NCBI GenBank assembly: GCA_035508275.1
Contig: DATJNI010000016.1
Span: 1-64,000 of the forward strand
Reading direction: 5' to 3'
Source: DATJNI01 sp035508275
GTDB taxonomy: Bacteria; Patescibacteriota; Saccharimonadia; Saccharimonadales; UBA4665
DNA length: 64,000 bases
The notes beneath the pieces are model-generated. The model was not told where the DNA came from, searched no databases, and was given only the letters and a program-made list of their open reading frames with translations. The number at the start of each line of letters is the position of its first letter. The first letter of the stretch is position 1. The position numbers and the translations under genes are program-made. Below are positions 1 through 8,082 of this stretch, piece by piece.

Positions 1-1383
1 AGCTCTAGTCTTGGCTCTAGCGGCAGTTTCGTAGTCTTCGCGGTCGAGAGCTTCTTCTTTGCGTGCGTTAGTCAGTTTAAGCTCTTTTTGCAGAGCTCTA
101 ATTTGCGGACTAGTCTTGCCTTTAGCAACCTTTAAATGGGCGGCAGTCTCATCGACTAGATCAATTGCTTTATCTGGCATGTAGCGGTCGTTAATGTAGC
201 GCTTAGCAAAAGTAGTAGCGTCTTCTAGTACTTCATCGCTTAGTTTTACGCCGTGAAATGATTCGTAGTGGGGTCGTAGGCCTTTTAGTATGGCTAGAGT
301 CTCACCTGGCGTAGTCTCTGGCACCTGAATAGGCTGGAAGCGACGTTCTAGTGCAGCATCTTTTTCGATGTGCTTAGTGTATTCGTTAGTAGTGGTTGCG
401 CCAATTAGTTGGATCTTGCCTCTTGCTAGAGCTGGCTTTAGGATATTGCCTGCGTCCATAGCGCCTTCAGCAGCTCCGGCTCCAACAATTAAGTGAAGTT
501 CATCAATAAAGACAATGGTTTTCTTGTCTTTTTCTAGCTCGTTCATAACCTTCTTTAGTCGGTCTTCAAATTCACCACGGTACTTAGTGCCAGCGATCAT
601 GCCGGCTAGATCGAGTATAACAATGCGCTTTCCTAGCAAAGAGTCAGGTACGTCTTCGGTAATAATGCGCTGGGCTAGGCCTTCTACTATGGCTGTCTTA
701 CCAACGCCTGGTTCGCCAATTAGGACAGGGTTGTTCTTGGTGCGTCTATTTAGAATGGTAATGACTCGCTTTATTTGGTTGTCACGTCCAACCACTGGAT
801 CAAGCTTGCCTTCCCGTGCTTGCTCTGTTAAGTCGCTGCCAAAGAAATCTAGTGCTGTCTTCTTGCCGCCTCGTTTAGTGCGAGCGCGAGACTCGCCCAT
901 CATCGTGGAGTCGTCGTACTGCTGATTATCTAAGAACCTCTCAAGTTCGTTATTAAGATTGTCTATATTTACATTCATGTCGCGAAGCAAAATTGTTGCT
1001 CGGGCGTTCTTTTGCTTGAGGATGCTATAGAGAATGTGCTCGGTGCCACAGTAATCTTGGGCGTATTCTTGGGCTGTGTCGTATGCCATTCTTAGCGTTA
1101 GCTTAGCCGTTTCGCTTAGTCCCTTAGCACCAACATTTACGACAAGAGTCTTAGGAGTTAGATTAAGAGCTAGCCTGGCCCTATCTAGAGTTACGCCGGT
1201 GTCAGCCAGAATTCGTGCTCCCATGGAGTCTTCTTGGGCTAGTACGCCAAGCAGCAGATGCTCGGTACCAATGTAAGCGCTACCAAAGCTCCTAGCTATG
1301 GCGTCGGCATGTTTTAGACTCTGAGCAGCATTGTTAGTTAAGTGACTAAAAAATTCTTGAAAATCCGGTGACTCTGGAATCAT
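1..1383 (-). CDS. clpC: ATP-dependent Clp protease ATP-binding subunit ClpC (3' end beyond window)
   Basis: This Hsp100 AAA+ unfoldase would feed substrates to the ClpP peptidase in the cytoplasm. About 461 N-terminal residues are visible, reading off the window edge. They contain the double Clp N-terminal repeat (about 1-145), a first AAA module with Walker A GEPGVGKT near residue 222 and a Walker B ending in FIDELH, and near residues 435-455 a UVR-like E/D/A/R-rich segment that distinguishes ClpC from ClpA/ClpB. The second AAA module lies outside. The ATG at 1383 follows purine-rich AAGGGG and AGGAT stretches. A CIRCE operator overlaps its promoter, so heat-shock control by HrcA is expected. 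Identity is clear; the C-terminus and the ClpP-binding loop cannot be seen. Confidence 0.96.
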   Translation of the reverse strand, partial: MIPESPDFQEFFSHLTNNAAQSLKHADAIARSFGSAYIGTEHLLLGVLAQEDSMGARILADTGVTLDRARLALNLTPKTLVVNVGAKGLSETAKLTLRMAYDTAQEYAQDYCGTEHILYSILKQKNARATILLRDMNVNIDNLNNELERFLDNQQYDDSTMMGESRARTKRGGKKTALDFFGSDLTEQAREGKLDPVVGRDNQIKRVITILNRRTKNNPVLIGEPGVGKTAIVEGLAQRIITEDVPDSLLGKRIVILDLAGMIAGTKYRGEFEDRLKKVMNELEKDKKTIVFIDELHLIVGAGAAEGAMDAGNILKPALARGKIQLIGATTTNEYTKHIEKDAALERRFQPIQVPETTPGETLAILKGLRPHYESFHGVKLSDEVLEDATTFAKRYINDRYMPDKAIDLVDETAAHLKVAKGKTSPQIRALQKELKLTNARKEEALDREDYETAARAKTRA

Positions 1384-1464
1384 ATATCCTAATTATCCCC
1401 TTGGTAATATTAGTTTACAAGCTGAACTTAAGAAAATACTGTAAGAAAAGTAGCTTATGTATAC

Positions 1465-1493
1465 ATAATATCTACTTGGCACTCGCAAGTCAA
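1465..1493 (-). promoter_or_regulatory. clpC sigma70-type promoter
   Basis: On the minus strand a -35 TTGACT (1488-1493) and a -10 TATTAT (1465-1470) are separated by exactly 17 bp. The -35 lies in the spacer of the CIRCE palindrome, so a bound repressor would cover it. Predicted transcription starts near 1458, giving a leader of about 75 nt before the clpC ATG. Confidence 0.75.
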
Positions 1494-1502
1494 GAGTGCC
1501 AA
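1476..1502. promoter_or_regulatory. CIRCE operator (HrcA-binding inverted repeat)
   Basis: TTGGCACTC, 9 bp, GAGTGCCAA forms a perfect inverted repeat between nusA and clpC. It differs from the classical CIRCE (TTAGCACTC-N9-GAGTGCTAA) by one symmetric base pair only. CIRCE is the binding site of the heat-shock repressor HrcA. Its placement over the clpC promoter supports function; hrcA itself is not in the window. Confidence 0.88.
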
Positions 1503-1503
1503 T

Positions 1504-2703
1504 TTACTTGTCTTTAACTTCTTCGCCGTGTTCTTCTATAGCTTCAAGTAGAGAGCTTTCTAGTTCGTTTTTCTTCTTTAATTTAGGTGTCTTTGGCAGT
1601 TCCTTGGTCTTAACCTCGGCAACTCCAGTAGCCTTTTCTTCGCCTTCGTTTTCGCTGCTACTTTCCTTTTCGCTCTCTATGTCTAGTTCGTAACCAGTTA
1701 GCTTGGAAGCAAGTCTTACGTTTTGTCCTGACTTACCAATGGCAATAGATAGCTGATCTTCGTCTACGTAAACAGCTGCCTTTTTATTCTTTTCGTCAAT
1801 TACTACTTTATTTACCTTGGTTGGACTAAGTGCCTGAGTAATGTACTCCATAGGATTGTCAGACCAAACAATAATGTCTATCTTTTCCTGTTCGCCAACT
1901 TCTGAAACAACGGCATTAACTCGAGTACCATGACCACCAACAAAGGTGCCGACCGGGTCTACGCCTGGTACGTTGCTAGCTACAGCAATCTTGCTTCTGA
2001 CGCCAGCTTCTCGCGCAATGCCCTTAATCTCTACTGCACCGTTTTCCATTTCTGGGACTTCGGCACGGAATAACCATTCAATAAATTCTTTGTTGGCACG
2101 AGAGACAACTAGCTGCGGCCCACGGTAGCCACGCTCCACGTCCTTTAGAAAGACTTTGAGTCTTTGGCCTGGGTAGTACCTTTCTCCTTGGATCTGTTCG
2201 CTTCTAGGCATAATGCCTTGAGCTTTACCTAAGTCGATACGGCAGATATTGCCTTCAACTCTTGAAACAGTAGCGTTAATAACGGTACCGATCTTGTCCT
2301 CATACTCGCTCATAACAATTTCTCGCTCGGCTTCACGTAACCGCTGCAAGATAACCTGTTTGGCGGTTTGTGCAGCCACACGGCCGAATTCCTCGGCTTT
2401 TTCGTGGACTTCAATTTGATCACCGACTTTGGCATCTTTCTTGCGCACTTGTGCTTCAGCTAAACTAATCTCATATTTAGGGTGCTTGGCTTCTTCGACG
2501 ATATCCTTAGTGATGTAAACGTCAATATCTCCGGTGTTTAAGTTCATAGCGACCCGGATGTCTTGTTCTCTTTCGCCGTAGTCTCTACGGTAGGCAGCAG
2601 CTAGAGCTTGTTCAACAACCTCTTTGACTGATTCCTCTGGTAAATTCTTCTCTTCAGCAATAGACCTTATGGCTACTGCTAGTTGTTTCATGTCTAAATC
2701 CAT
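1504..2703 (-). CDS. nusA: Transcription termination/antitermination factor NusA
   Basis: NusA binds RNA polymerase and RNA hairpins and controls pausing, termination and antitermination. The 399-residue product has the NusA N-terminal domain (about 1-125), an S1 domain (about 133-200, with GTVINATVSRVEG and a typical beta-barrel pattern), and two KH domains (about 205-345, including IAIGKSGQNVRLASKLTG). After residue 350 it has an acidic, lysine-rich tail of about 50 residues in place of long C-terminal repeats. The ATG at 2703 is preceded by an AAGGAAA Shine-Dalgarno at good spacing. It appears monocistronic with its own promoter and leader hairpin. The stop abuts the CIRCE element of clpC. 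Confidence 0.96.
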   Translation of the reverse strand: MDLDMKQLAVAIRSIAEEKNLPEESVKEVVEQALAAAYRRDYGEREQDIRVAMNLNTGDIDVYITKDIVEEAKHPKYEISLAEAQVRKKDAKVGDQIEVHEKAEEFGRVAAQTAKQVILQRLREAEREIVMSEYEDKIGTVINATVSRVEGNICRIDLGKAQGIMPRSEQIQGERYYPGQRLKVFLKDVERGYRGPQLVVSRANKEFIEWLFRAEVPEMENGAVEIKGIAREAGVRSKIAVASNVPGVDPVGTFVGGHGTRVNAVVSEVGEQEKIDIIVWSDNPMEYITQALSPTKVNKVVIDEKNKKAAVYVDEDQLSIAIGKSGQNVRLASKLTGYELDIESEKESSSENEGEEKATGVAEVKTKELPKTPKLKKKNELESSLLEAIEEHGEEVKDK

Positions 2704-2740
2704 ATACGTTTTCCTTGTTCTTTAACACGTTCTTTTAACT

Positions 2741-2767
2741 AAAAAATCCGACCTTGCTCGGCCGGAT
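2741..2767 (-). terminator. Intrinsic terminator/attenuator in the nusA leader
   Basis: On the minus strand ATCCGGCC (2767-2760) and GGTCGGAT (2753-2746) form an 8-bp stem with one G-U pair and a 6-nt loop, followed directly by six T (2746-2741). The hairpin begins about 5 nt after the predicted start of transcription and lies upstream of the nusA start codon, so it would act on nusA itself. It could be a leader attenuator sensitive to NusA. Termination efficiency cannot be judged from sequence. Confidence 0.65.
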
Positions 2768-2778
2768 AACTAGTTGTA

Positions 2779-2807
2779 AGTATACACTTTCAAGAAGATA
2801 GAGTCAA
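2779..2807 (-). promoter_or_regulatory. nusA promoter
   Basis: The minus strand carries TTGACT (2807-2802), a 17-bp spacer and TATACT (2784-2779), a near-consensus sigma70-type promoter pointing at nusA. Predicted start is near 2772, immediately before the terminator-like hairpin. Confidence 0.75.
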
Positions 2808-2832
2808 TTACTAGTGTGCTAAACTTGTTGCT

Positions 2833-5400
2833 ATGGCAAACAAGAGCGGTAGATTGTATGAGCAGTTTAGGCCCAGCTCATACGATCTTTTAATAGATAT
2901 AGATAAAGATAAAATGGCTTTTTCTGGGTCGGTTGTAATTGTTGGAGAAAAAGTCGGGCGACCATCAAAACGTATTACGCTCAACTCGAAAGCACTTAAA
3001 ATTGGCACGGTAAAGCTGGAAAAGCTAACTAAGGCAGGCTATGAGGAAGTTGAAGTCGAGAGAGTAAATCATCATCGAAGTTTTGACGAACTTAGAGTGC
3101 ACGCTAAGGACAATGTCTACCCTGGCGGCTACAGAATTAGTCTTAAATTCTCTGGTAAGATTAGCATTCAAATGCATGGTATTTACCCTTGCTTCTATAA
3201 GGACGCAGGCAAGAAGAAAACTCTCATCGCTACTCAGTTTGAAAGTCACTCCGCTAGAGAGGCTTTCCCCTGCGTTGACGAGCCTGAAGCTAAAGCCACA
3301 TTTAATTTAACGCTTATAGCGCCCAAAGGTGAAAAAGTTCTATCTAATACTCTGCCAGAAAAAACTACTGTGGCTAAAGGTCGAACTACGACCGTTTTTG
3401 AAACCACTCCGAAAATGAGTACGTACTTACTGGCCTTTGTTGTTGGCGATATGCACTGTGTCGAAGCTAAGAGCAAGGACGGCGTAATGGTCCGAAGCTG
3501 GGCCAGTGCTGTGCAGCCCTTAAGTCACTTGGAGTTCGCAAATAGCGAGGCAGTTAAAGTTTTGGAGTTCTTTACAGATTACTTCGCAACACCTTTCCCT
3601 TTAAAAAAGATAGACCAGGTGGCTCTGCAAGACTTTGAGGCTGCCGCCATGGAAAACTGGGGCCTTATAACCTTTAGAGAGTCGTACATACTAACTGACC
3701 CGGCTAATAGAAGCGTCTCCGCGGAACAGACCATTTCCCTAGTTATTGCCCACGAATTATCTCACCAATGGTTTGGCAATCTCGTGACGATGAAATGGTG
3801 GGATGACCTTTGGCTTAATGAAAGCTTTGCATCTCTCATGGAGAATATAGCGCCGGACGCACTGCATCCGGAGTGGCACCAGTGGGAAGACTTTGCTACT
3901 CATAGAGTCCTAGCTTGTTCGCATAGAGACGTATATAAGGATGTGCAGCCGGTTGGGGTTAAAGTTAAGAACCCTAACGAGATTCGGTCGCTATTTGATC
4001 CGGCCATAGTTTACGCTAAGGGTGCACGAATTCTTAGCATGCTCTATGAATATATGGGCGAGAAGGACTTTAAGAAAGCTCTACGAATCTATTTTGATCG
4101 ACATAAGTATGGCAACACTACCCGGCATGATCTTTGGAAAGCCATGGAAGAAGCATCCGGCATGGATATAGATAAGCTTATGACGCCGTGGGTAGAACAA
4201 TCTGGTCAGCCCTTACTGAGCGTGAACAATCTCGAGAACGAAATAGATGTTCATCAGCAAAGGTATTTACTGGACGGCGAAGATAAAACTAGTCTCTGGC
4301 CTATACCGTATCTGGCAAGTATCGACCTTAAGCCTAAGCTACTAGATAAAAGAAACGGTGTAATTAAATACTCTTCCAAGGAAGCTCCGGTATTTAACGT
4401 TAATGGCTCTGGTCACTACATCGTTCGCTACCTCAACGACAAAGTCTTTCAAGAGATATTAAAGGATTTTGTCGATAGAAAAATAGGCTCAATTAGTCGT
4501 ATTACAGTTATAAATGACATGCTGCTACTAGCTCGCAGTGGTGAGTATAGCTTAGTGCCAATAATAGAGATGGTTAAAGAGTCTTATTCTGAGCCTAGAG
4601 ACGCAGTCTGGTCATTGATGTCTAGAACACTGTCCCAGGCGCAAGTGTTAACGAGCGGTGACGATAAAACTGAAAAAGATGTTAGGCGCTTTAAAGACGA
4701 ACTATCTAGATATTGGCTAGATAAGCTCGGCTGGCACGATAGGAAAGGTGACGATGTTAACACCAAGCACCTTAGAATAACAGCTCTGGCTCTCTCTATA
4801 GCTGGCGAAAATGAGGCCTCTATTAAAAAGGCTCTTGAGCTATACGAAAAAGCTGTCTGTGTTGAGAAGTTGCCGGCTGAACTGCGTCCTATTATCGCCG
4901 GTGCAGCCGTCAGGTTTGGCAAAAAAAGCTATGTCCATAAAATGATGGATGAATATATTTCAACTCACAACCCAGACGTTAGGCAGGCTATAACAGTAGC
5001 TCTTTGCTCTACCAGAGACAAAGATGTGGCTATGAAGGTCATTGACTGGGGCCTTAAGAAAGATGGGCCAGTTAAGCCTCAAGATATAAGCTATTGGTTT
5101 GCCTACTTTATGGCTAACCATAGGACAAGAGACCTAATTTGGAAGTGGTTTAAAGTCAACTGGCTATACCTAAAGCACCTCTACGCCGGCGGGATGACGA
5201 TGGACTCATTTGTCTGGTACTCAGCTAGCCACGTTTCTACACCGGCCGAACAGAAGCGCTTCAAAGTGTTTTTTGAAGGTAAAAAGGATACGCCTGGGCT
5301 AGGTCGAAGCATAGATATTGCTTTTGGCGAGATCGACGCACGAGTTGCTTGGCGAAAAAGAGAAGAAAAGAAGATTAAAGAGTATTTTGCTAATCAGTAG
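2833..5400 (+). CDS. pepN: M1 family (PepN/ERAP-like) zinc aminopeptidase
   Basis: This protein would remove N-terminal amino acids from peptides. The 855-residue sequence has the M1 layout: an N-terminal beta domain, the exopeptidase motif AAMENWG near residue 270 (GAMEN variant), the zinc site HELSHQW near residue 307 with the third ligand in NESFA near 329, and a long alpha-helical ERAP1-like C-terminal domain. Length is normal for the family and no signal peptide is seen, so it is probably cytoplasmic. This class of host-dependent bacterium is expected to live on scavenged peptides. The ATG lies 7 nt after a TAAACT -10 hexamer (2820-2825), suggesting a leaderless mRNA. The 3' end overlaps yraN convergently by 7 bp. 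Confidence 0.93.
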   Translation: MANKSGRLYEQFRPSSYDLLIDIDKDKMAFSGSVVIVGEKVGRPSKRITLNSKALKIGTVKLEKLTKAGYEEVEVERVNHHRSFDELRVHAKDNVYPGGYRISLKFSGKISIQMHGIYPCFYKDAGKKKTLIATQFESHSAREAFPCVDEPEAKATFNLTLIAPKGEKVLSNTLPEKTTVAKGRTTTVFETTPKMSTYLLAFVVGDMHCVEAKSKDGVMVRSWASAVQPLSHLEFANSEAVKVLEFFTDYFATPFPLKKIDQVALQDFEAAAMENWGLITFRESYILTDPANRSVSAEQTISLVIAHELSHQWFGNLVTMKWWDDLWLNESFASLMENIAPDALHPEWHQWEDFATHRVLACSHRDVYKDVQPVGVKVKNPNEIRSLFDPAIVYAKGARILSMLYEYMGEKDFKKALRIYFDRHKYGNTTRHDLWKAMEEASGMDIDKLMTPWVEQSGQPLLSVNNLENEIDVHQQRYLLDGEDKTSLWPIPYLASIDLKPKLLDKRNGVIKYSSKEAPVFNVNGSGHYIVRYLNDKVFQEILKDFVDRKIGSISRITVINDMLLLARSGEYSLVPIIEMVKESYSEPRDAVWSLMSRTLSQAQVLTSGDDKTEKDVRRFKDELSRYWLDKLGWHDRKGDDVNTKHLRITALALSIAGENEASIKKALELYEKAVCVEKLPAELRPIIAGAAVRFGKKSYVHKMMDEYISTHNPDVRQAITVALCSTRDKDVAMKVIDWGLKKDGPVKPQDISYWFAYFMANHRTRDLIWKWFKVNWLYLKHLYAGGMTMDSFVWYSASHVSTPAEQKRFKVFFEGKKDTPGLGRSIDIAFGEIDARVAWRKREEKKIKEYFANQ

Positions 5401-5705
5401 TTAAAACTGACTACCTGCTTGGTTTTAGGATCGATGACAATCTCAGCAAGTTTATATGGCCTAGCGTTTTTATTCTCTACCATCCAGGCTTCTGCTGCTC
5501 GCCTTAGTGCAGAACTATTCTGTGATTCACTGTGATCTGGGAAAGGCTTAAGAGTGCTTAGTTTAATAAAATATATATCTGGGTGTTTTATGGCTATGAT
5601 ATCTACCTTATTTCGACTAAGACTCCAGTTTTGCTCCAATACTACAAAACCACGAAGATCGAGATAAATTCTGGCTGCTTTTTCGCTTTGTTTATCCTTA
5701 GGCAT
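5394..5705 (-). CDS. YraN/UPF0102 family protein with altered nuclease motif
   Basis: The 103-residue product matches the small UPF0102 (YraN) family, a restriction-endonuclease-like fold usually encoded next to rnhB as here. It starts with a lysine-rich helix followed by the R-GF-VLEQNW strand typical of the family. In ordinary members a glutamate precedes the aspartate in GE-ID and an E-x-K follows in a FVEVK strand. Here the corresponding stretches read NKVDIIA and YFIKLST, so the ExK signature is missing and only the Asp remains. Catalysis is therefore doubtful. The start overlaps the rnhB stop by 8 bp, pointing to translational coupling. Confidence 0.8.
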   Translation of the reverse strand: MPKDKQSEKAARIYLDLRGFVVLEQNWSLSRNKVDIIAIKHPDIYFIKLSTLKPFPDHSESQNSSALRRAAEAWMVENKNARPYKLAEIVIDPKTKQVVSFNY

Positions 5706-6258
5706 AGATAAAGTTCTTTATTGGTTTAAAGCTGGTCCGATGTAGATCGCAGATGCCAAACTTTTTTATAGCCCTCATGTGAGACGCTGTACCGTAACCA
5801 ACATGAGAATCAAAGCCATAGTTTTTATATTTAGGGCTTAGGCTACTCATAATCTCATCCCTTTTTACTTTTGCAATAATACTAGCGGCACTGACTGAGG
5901 GAATCGTTTGGTCAGCCTTAATTTGGTAGTTAATATGAATGCCTTTATATTTCTTTATTGGTCCAGGCAGACCGTCAACAATTATCTCGTTAAACCCCTC
6001 TATTTGATCCAGAGCCCTAGTAATTGCCAGTGTAGTCGCCTTACTAAGCCCAAGCTCGTCAATCTCTTTACTAGAGACACTGCCAAATGCGTAAGACAGA
6101 GCCTCGGACTTAATTTGGCTAGCAAGAGATTGTCTTTGTTTTTTAGTCAAAAGCTTCGAGTCTTTAAGGCCTTCTATTGGGCTGCTTAAGATAACAGCTC
6201 CGACTACTAACGGTCCAGCCCATGATCCCCTACCTACTTCATCAACCCCTACTGCCAC
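5698..6258 (-). CDS. rnhB: Ribonuclease HII
   Basis: RNase HII removes ribonucleotides and RNA primers from DNA. The 186-residue protein opens with VGVDEVGRG, holding the first catalytic Asp and Glu. It continues with the family segments IIVDGLPG (Asp near residue 115) and KADQTIPSVSAASIIAK, and ends near HRTSFKPI. Length is slightly short but complete. It sits in the classical rplS-rnhB-yraN order, 20 bp after rplS and overlapping yraN. Confidence 0.95.
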   Translation of the reverse strand: MAVGVDEVGRGSWAGPLVVGAVILSSPIEGLKDSKLLTKKQRQSLASQIKSEALSYAFGSVSSKEIDELGLSKATTLAITRALDQIEGFNEIIVDGLPGPIKKYKGIHINYQIKADQTIPSVSAASIIAKVKRDEIMSSLSPKYKNYGFDSHVGYGTASHMRAIKKFGICDLHRTSFKPIKNFIYA

Positions 6259-6278
6259 TAATAAGTTAGTGTAGCAGA

Positions 6279-6815
6279 CTATTCCTCTTCGTCTTCTTCG
6301 GTTTTGTGGTGGCGAGCTTCAACTTCAGCAGCCTTTTTGGCTAATTCTTCCTCTTCTTTGGCTTTTTCTTCAGCTTTAGCCTTAGCTTCCTCGGCTTTTT
6401 GCTGATGGATCTTTTCCTCTTCAGCTTCTACAGCTTCGTCTACTACGTCATTAACGGCTTTAGCGTCAAAGTCTACACCAGTCATTCTGGCGGACTTACC
6501 GGTCCGGCTTCTCATATAACTTAAGTAGTTTCGTCTAACCTTGCTTCTTTTAACTACTTCAACTTTTACGACTAGTGGGCTGTGAAGTAGGAAGCTCTTC
6601 TCAACACCGACACCGCTAGATATTCGCCTAACAGTAATTCTTCTCATATGGGAGTTCGGTTGGCTGGTTTTGATAACTAGGCCTTGAAAGACCTGGATTC
6701 TCTCCTTGTTGCCCTCTTTGATTTTTTGGTGAACTTTAACAGTGTCGCCGCTTTTTACGTTAACAACGGCGCTCTTCTTATATTGCTCGCTTAGTTCATT
6801 GACTGGACTTGGCAT
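6279..6815 (-). CDS. rplS: 50S ribosomal protein L19 with charged C-terminal extension
   Basis: The first 112 residues are ordinary bL19, with GDTVKVHQKI near the start and an RRISSGVGVEKSF stretch, and a C-terminal SYMRSRTGKSARM tail. bL19 normally stops near 115 residues. Here about 65 more residues follow, almost wholly E, K and A with heptad-like spacing, probably a solvent-exposed helix. The promoter TTGCAA-17-TAAAGT ends 10 nt before the ATG, so little or no leader is expected. First gene of the rplS-rnhB-yraN operon. Confidence 0.95.
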   Translation of the reverse strand: MPSPVNELSEQYKKSAVVNVKSGDTVKVHQKIKEGNKERIQVFQGLVIKTSQPNSHMRRITVRRISSGVGVEKSFLLHSPLVVKVEVVKRSKVRRNYLSYMRSRTGKSARMTGVDFDAKAVNDVVDEAVEAEEEKIHQQKAEEAKAKAEEKAKEEEELAKKAAEVEARHHKTEEDEEE

Positions 6816-6825
6816 AATCCAGACA

Positions 6826-6877
6826 ACTTTACACCATATCCCCTGTTATTGCAATATATTTGTCTATAGTATATGAT
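6826..6877. promoter_or_regulatory. Divergent promoters sharing one palindromic -35 hexamer
   Basis: The self-complementary hexamer TTGCAA at 6849-6854 can serve as -35 in both directions. Leftwards it is 17 bp from TAAAGT (6831-6826), which drives rplS. Rightwards it is 17 bp from TATGAT (6872-6877), which drives the gene at 6913. Two polymerases could not occupy both at once. Confidence 0.6.
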
Positions 6878-6912
6878 AATCAAATAAGTTTTAAGTCAAG
6901 TTAGGAGAGAGT

Positions 6913-7713
6913 ATGCCTCAGGGAGGAAGCGGTGGTATCGTCATCAAAGAAGGATGGCCAACGGATTATAACGAGATATTTGAGAGACAGGGGATTCCCG
7001 AAGCTCTAAGAAATTACAATTCTTACTTTTTTTATAGAGTTACAGCAGAAGACTCTAAAAACCACGAGGGTGAACTTTACGCGATGCCAAGAGACATTAG
7101 CGCTCCTGAAAGATACGAATACCCAGGTTTGGGGGAAAAGGACCCGGAACGACCAAAACCTAAGCTCGTACCTTACCGTTTGTTTGAAAGCGGCGCAGTG
7201 ATCGCGCTTGACTCACTCGCGACCGTAACTAGGGTAAGCCTAGGTCCCCGTACAGTCTTAGAAGGTCAAGTTAGAGCACTAGATGCCGACATCGGCTCAA
7301 GCGTTATTGTGGGCGCCAATAGCATTATAGAAAACTCCACTATACGAAACTGCTCTGAGATTGGGGAAGACACTTTGATCCGTGGATCAAAAATAGGGTT
7401 TGATGTATCAGTGGGCAAAAATTCACAAGTTAGGGCTTCGCGTGTTGGAGACGAGACGATGTTAGGCGAGCGCAGCCGGCTGGAGCAAGCAAGCGTAGGT
7501 TTGAGCGTTATCATAGGAGACGGCGTCGATATTTGGAGAGCTCAAGTTGATAACGACGTTGAGATATGCCACGATTCAGTTATCTACGCCCACGCCCATA
7601 TAGGAGAGGGCTCTTATGTATTGCCACGGGTAAGCGTAGAACAAAACAGGAAAATCAAACCTGGCTCAGTCGTAGTTAAAAGAGGCATACGCAAAAGATT
7701 GGTGACGGGCTAA
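6913..7713 (+). CDS. Left-handed beta-helix (hexapeptide repeat) protein of unknown substrate
   Basis: Residues from about 90 to 255 consist of hexapeptide-like repeats ([LIV]-G-x-x-x-x pattern, for example IGSSVIVGANSIIENSTIR and IGEDTLIRGSKIG), which fold as a left-handed beta-helix. Such domains occur in GlmU-like acyl/nucleotidyl transferases and gamma carbonic anhydrases. The N-terminal 85 residues have no recognised domain and no nucleotidyltransferase signature, so it is not a full GlmU. A strong TTAGGAGA Shine-Dalgarno lies 6-7 nt before the ATG. Function is not assigned; it may be an acyltransferase or a scaffold. Confidence 0.75.
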   Translation: MPQGGSGGIVIKEGWPTDYNEIFERQGIPEALRNYNSYFFYRVTAEDSKNHEGELYAMPRDISAPERYEYPGLGEKDPERPKPKLVPYRLFESGAVIALDSLATVTRVSLGPRTVLEGQVRALDADIGSSVIVGANSIIENSTIRNCSEIGEDTLIRGSKIGFDVSVGKNSQVRASRVGDETMLGERSRLEQASVGLSVIIGDGVDIWRAQVDNDVEICHDSVIYAHAHIGEGSYVLPRVSVEQNRKIKPGSVVVKRGIRKRLVTG

Positions 7714-7782
7714 GGGAGCGGAAGCTGTTTGGATAATAGTCGATTGAGTCGTCCAATAACCCTATAAGTTTCCCAAGCATAG

Positions 7783-8007
7783 TTATGCGACTTTTTGTTT
7801 TAGAGTTTGGATTTCCTGCTCGTGTTCTTTCAGCACATGCTCAAAGACAGTAAGTCTGCCGCTCATGTCGTCGACTGCAGCGTGAACCTGATGCAATTCT
7901 TCCTGAATCTTTGGTACATCCTTAACGTATTCACCTATAGCTTTTAGCTCATCTGCCAAGACTTCACCCAATACGTCTCTCCGTTCATCGTCTGTAAGAT
8001 CCTGCAT
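7783..8007 (-). CDS. Small coiled-coil protein
   Basis: The 74-residue acidic protein has no recognised domain. Residues 35-72 form heptads (VHAAVDDMSGRLTVFEHVLKE and following) consistent with a coiled coil. It resembles in style the coiled-coil protein at 32947. A promoter TTGATC-18-TAAAAT (8043-8014 on the minus strand) ends 6 nt before the ATG, which supports both the start and a leaderless transcript. Confidence 0.65.
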   Translation of the reverse strand: MQDLTDDERRDVLGEVLADELKAIGEYVKDVPKIQEELHQVHAAVDDMSGRLTVFEHVLKEHEQEIQTLKQKVA

Positions 8008-8013
8008 GCAAAT

Positions 8014-8043
8014 ATTTTAGTCAGTGGACTTAAGAAAGATCAA
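8014..8043 (-). promoter_or_regulatory. Leaderless promoter of the coiled-coil gene
   Basis: TTGATC (8043-8038), 18 bp, TAAAAT (8019-8014) on the minus strand. Only 6 nt separate the -10 from the ATG at 8007, so transcription should begin at or next to the start codon. Confidence 0.6.
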
Positions 8044-8082
8044 TAACAAAATTACAAAATTTAATATTTATAAGTGTTGAGG

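Noticed and set aside
515..925. A 136-codon plus-strand open frame opposite clpC.
   Set aside because: It lies wholly within the conserved AAA module on the other strand and has no protein-like features of its own.
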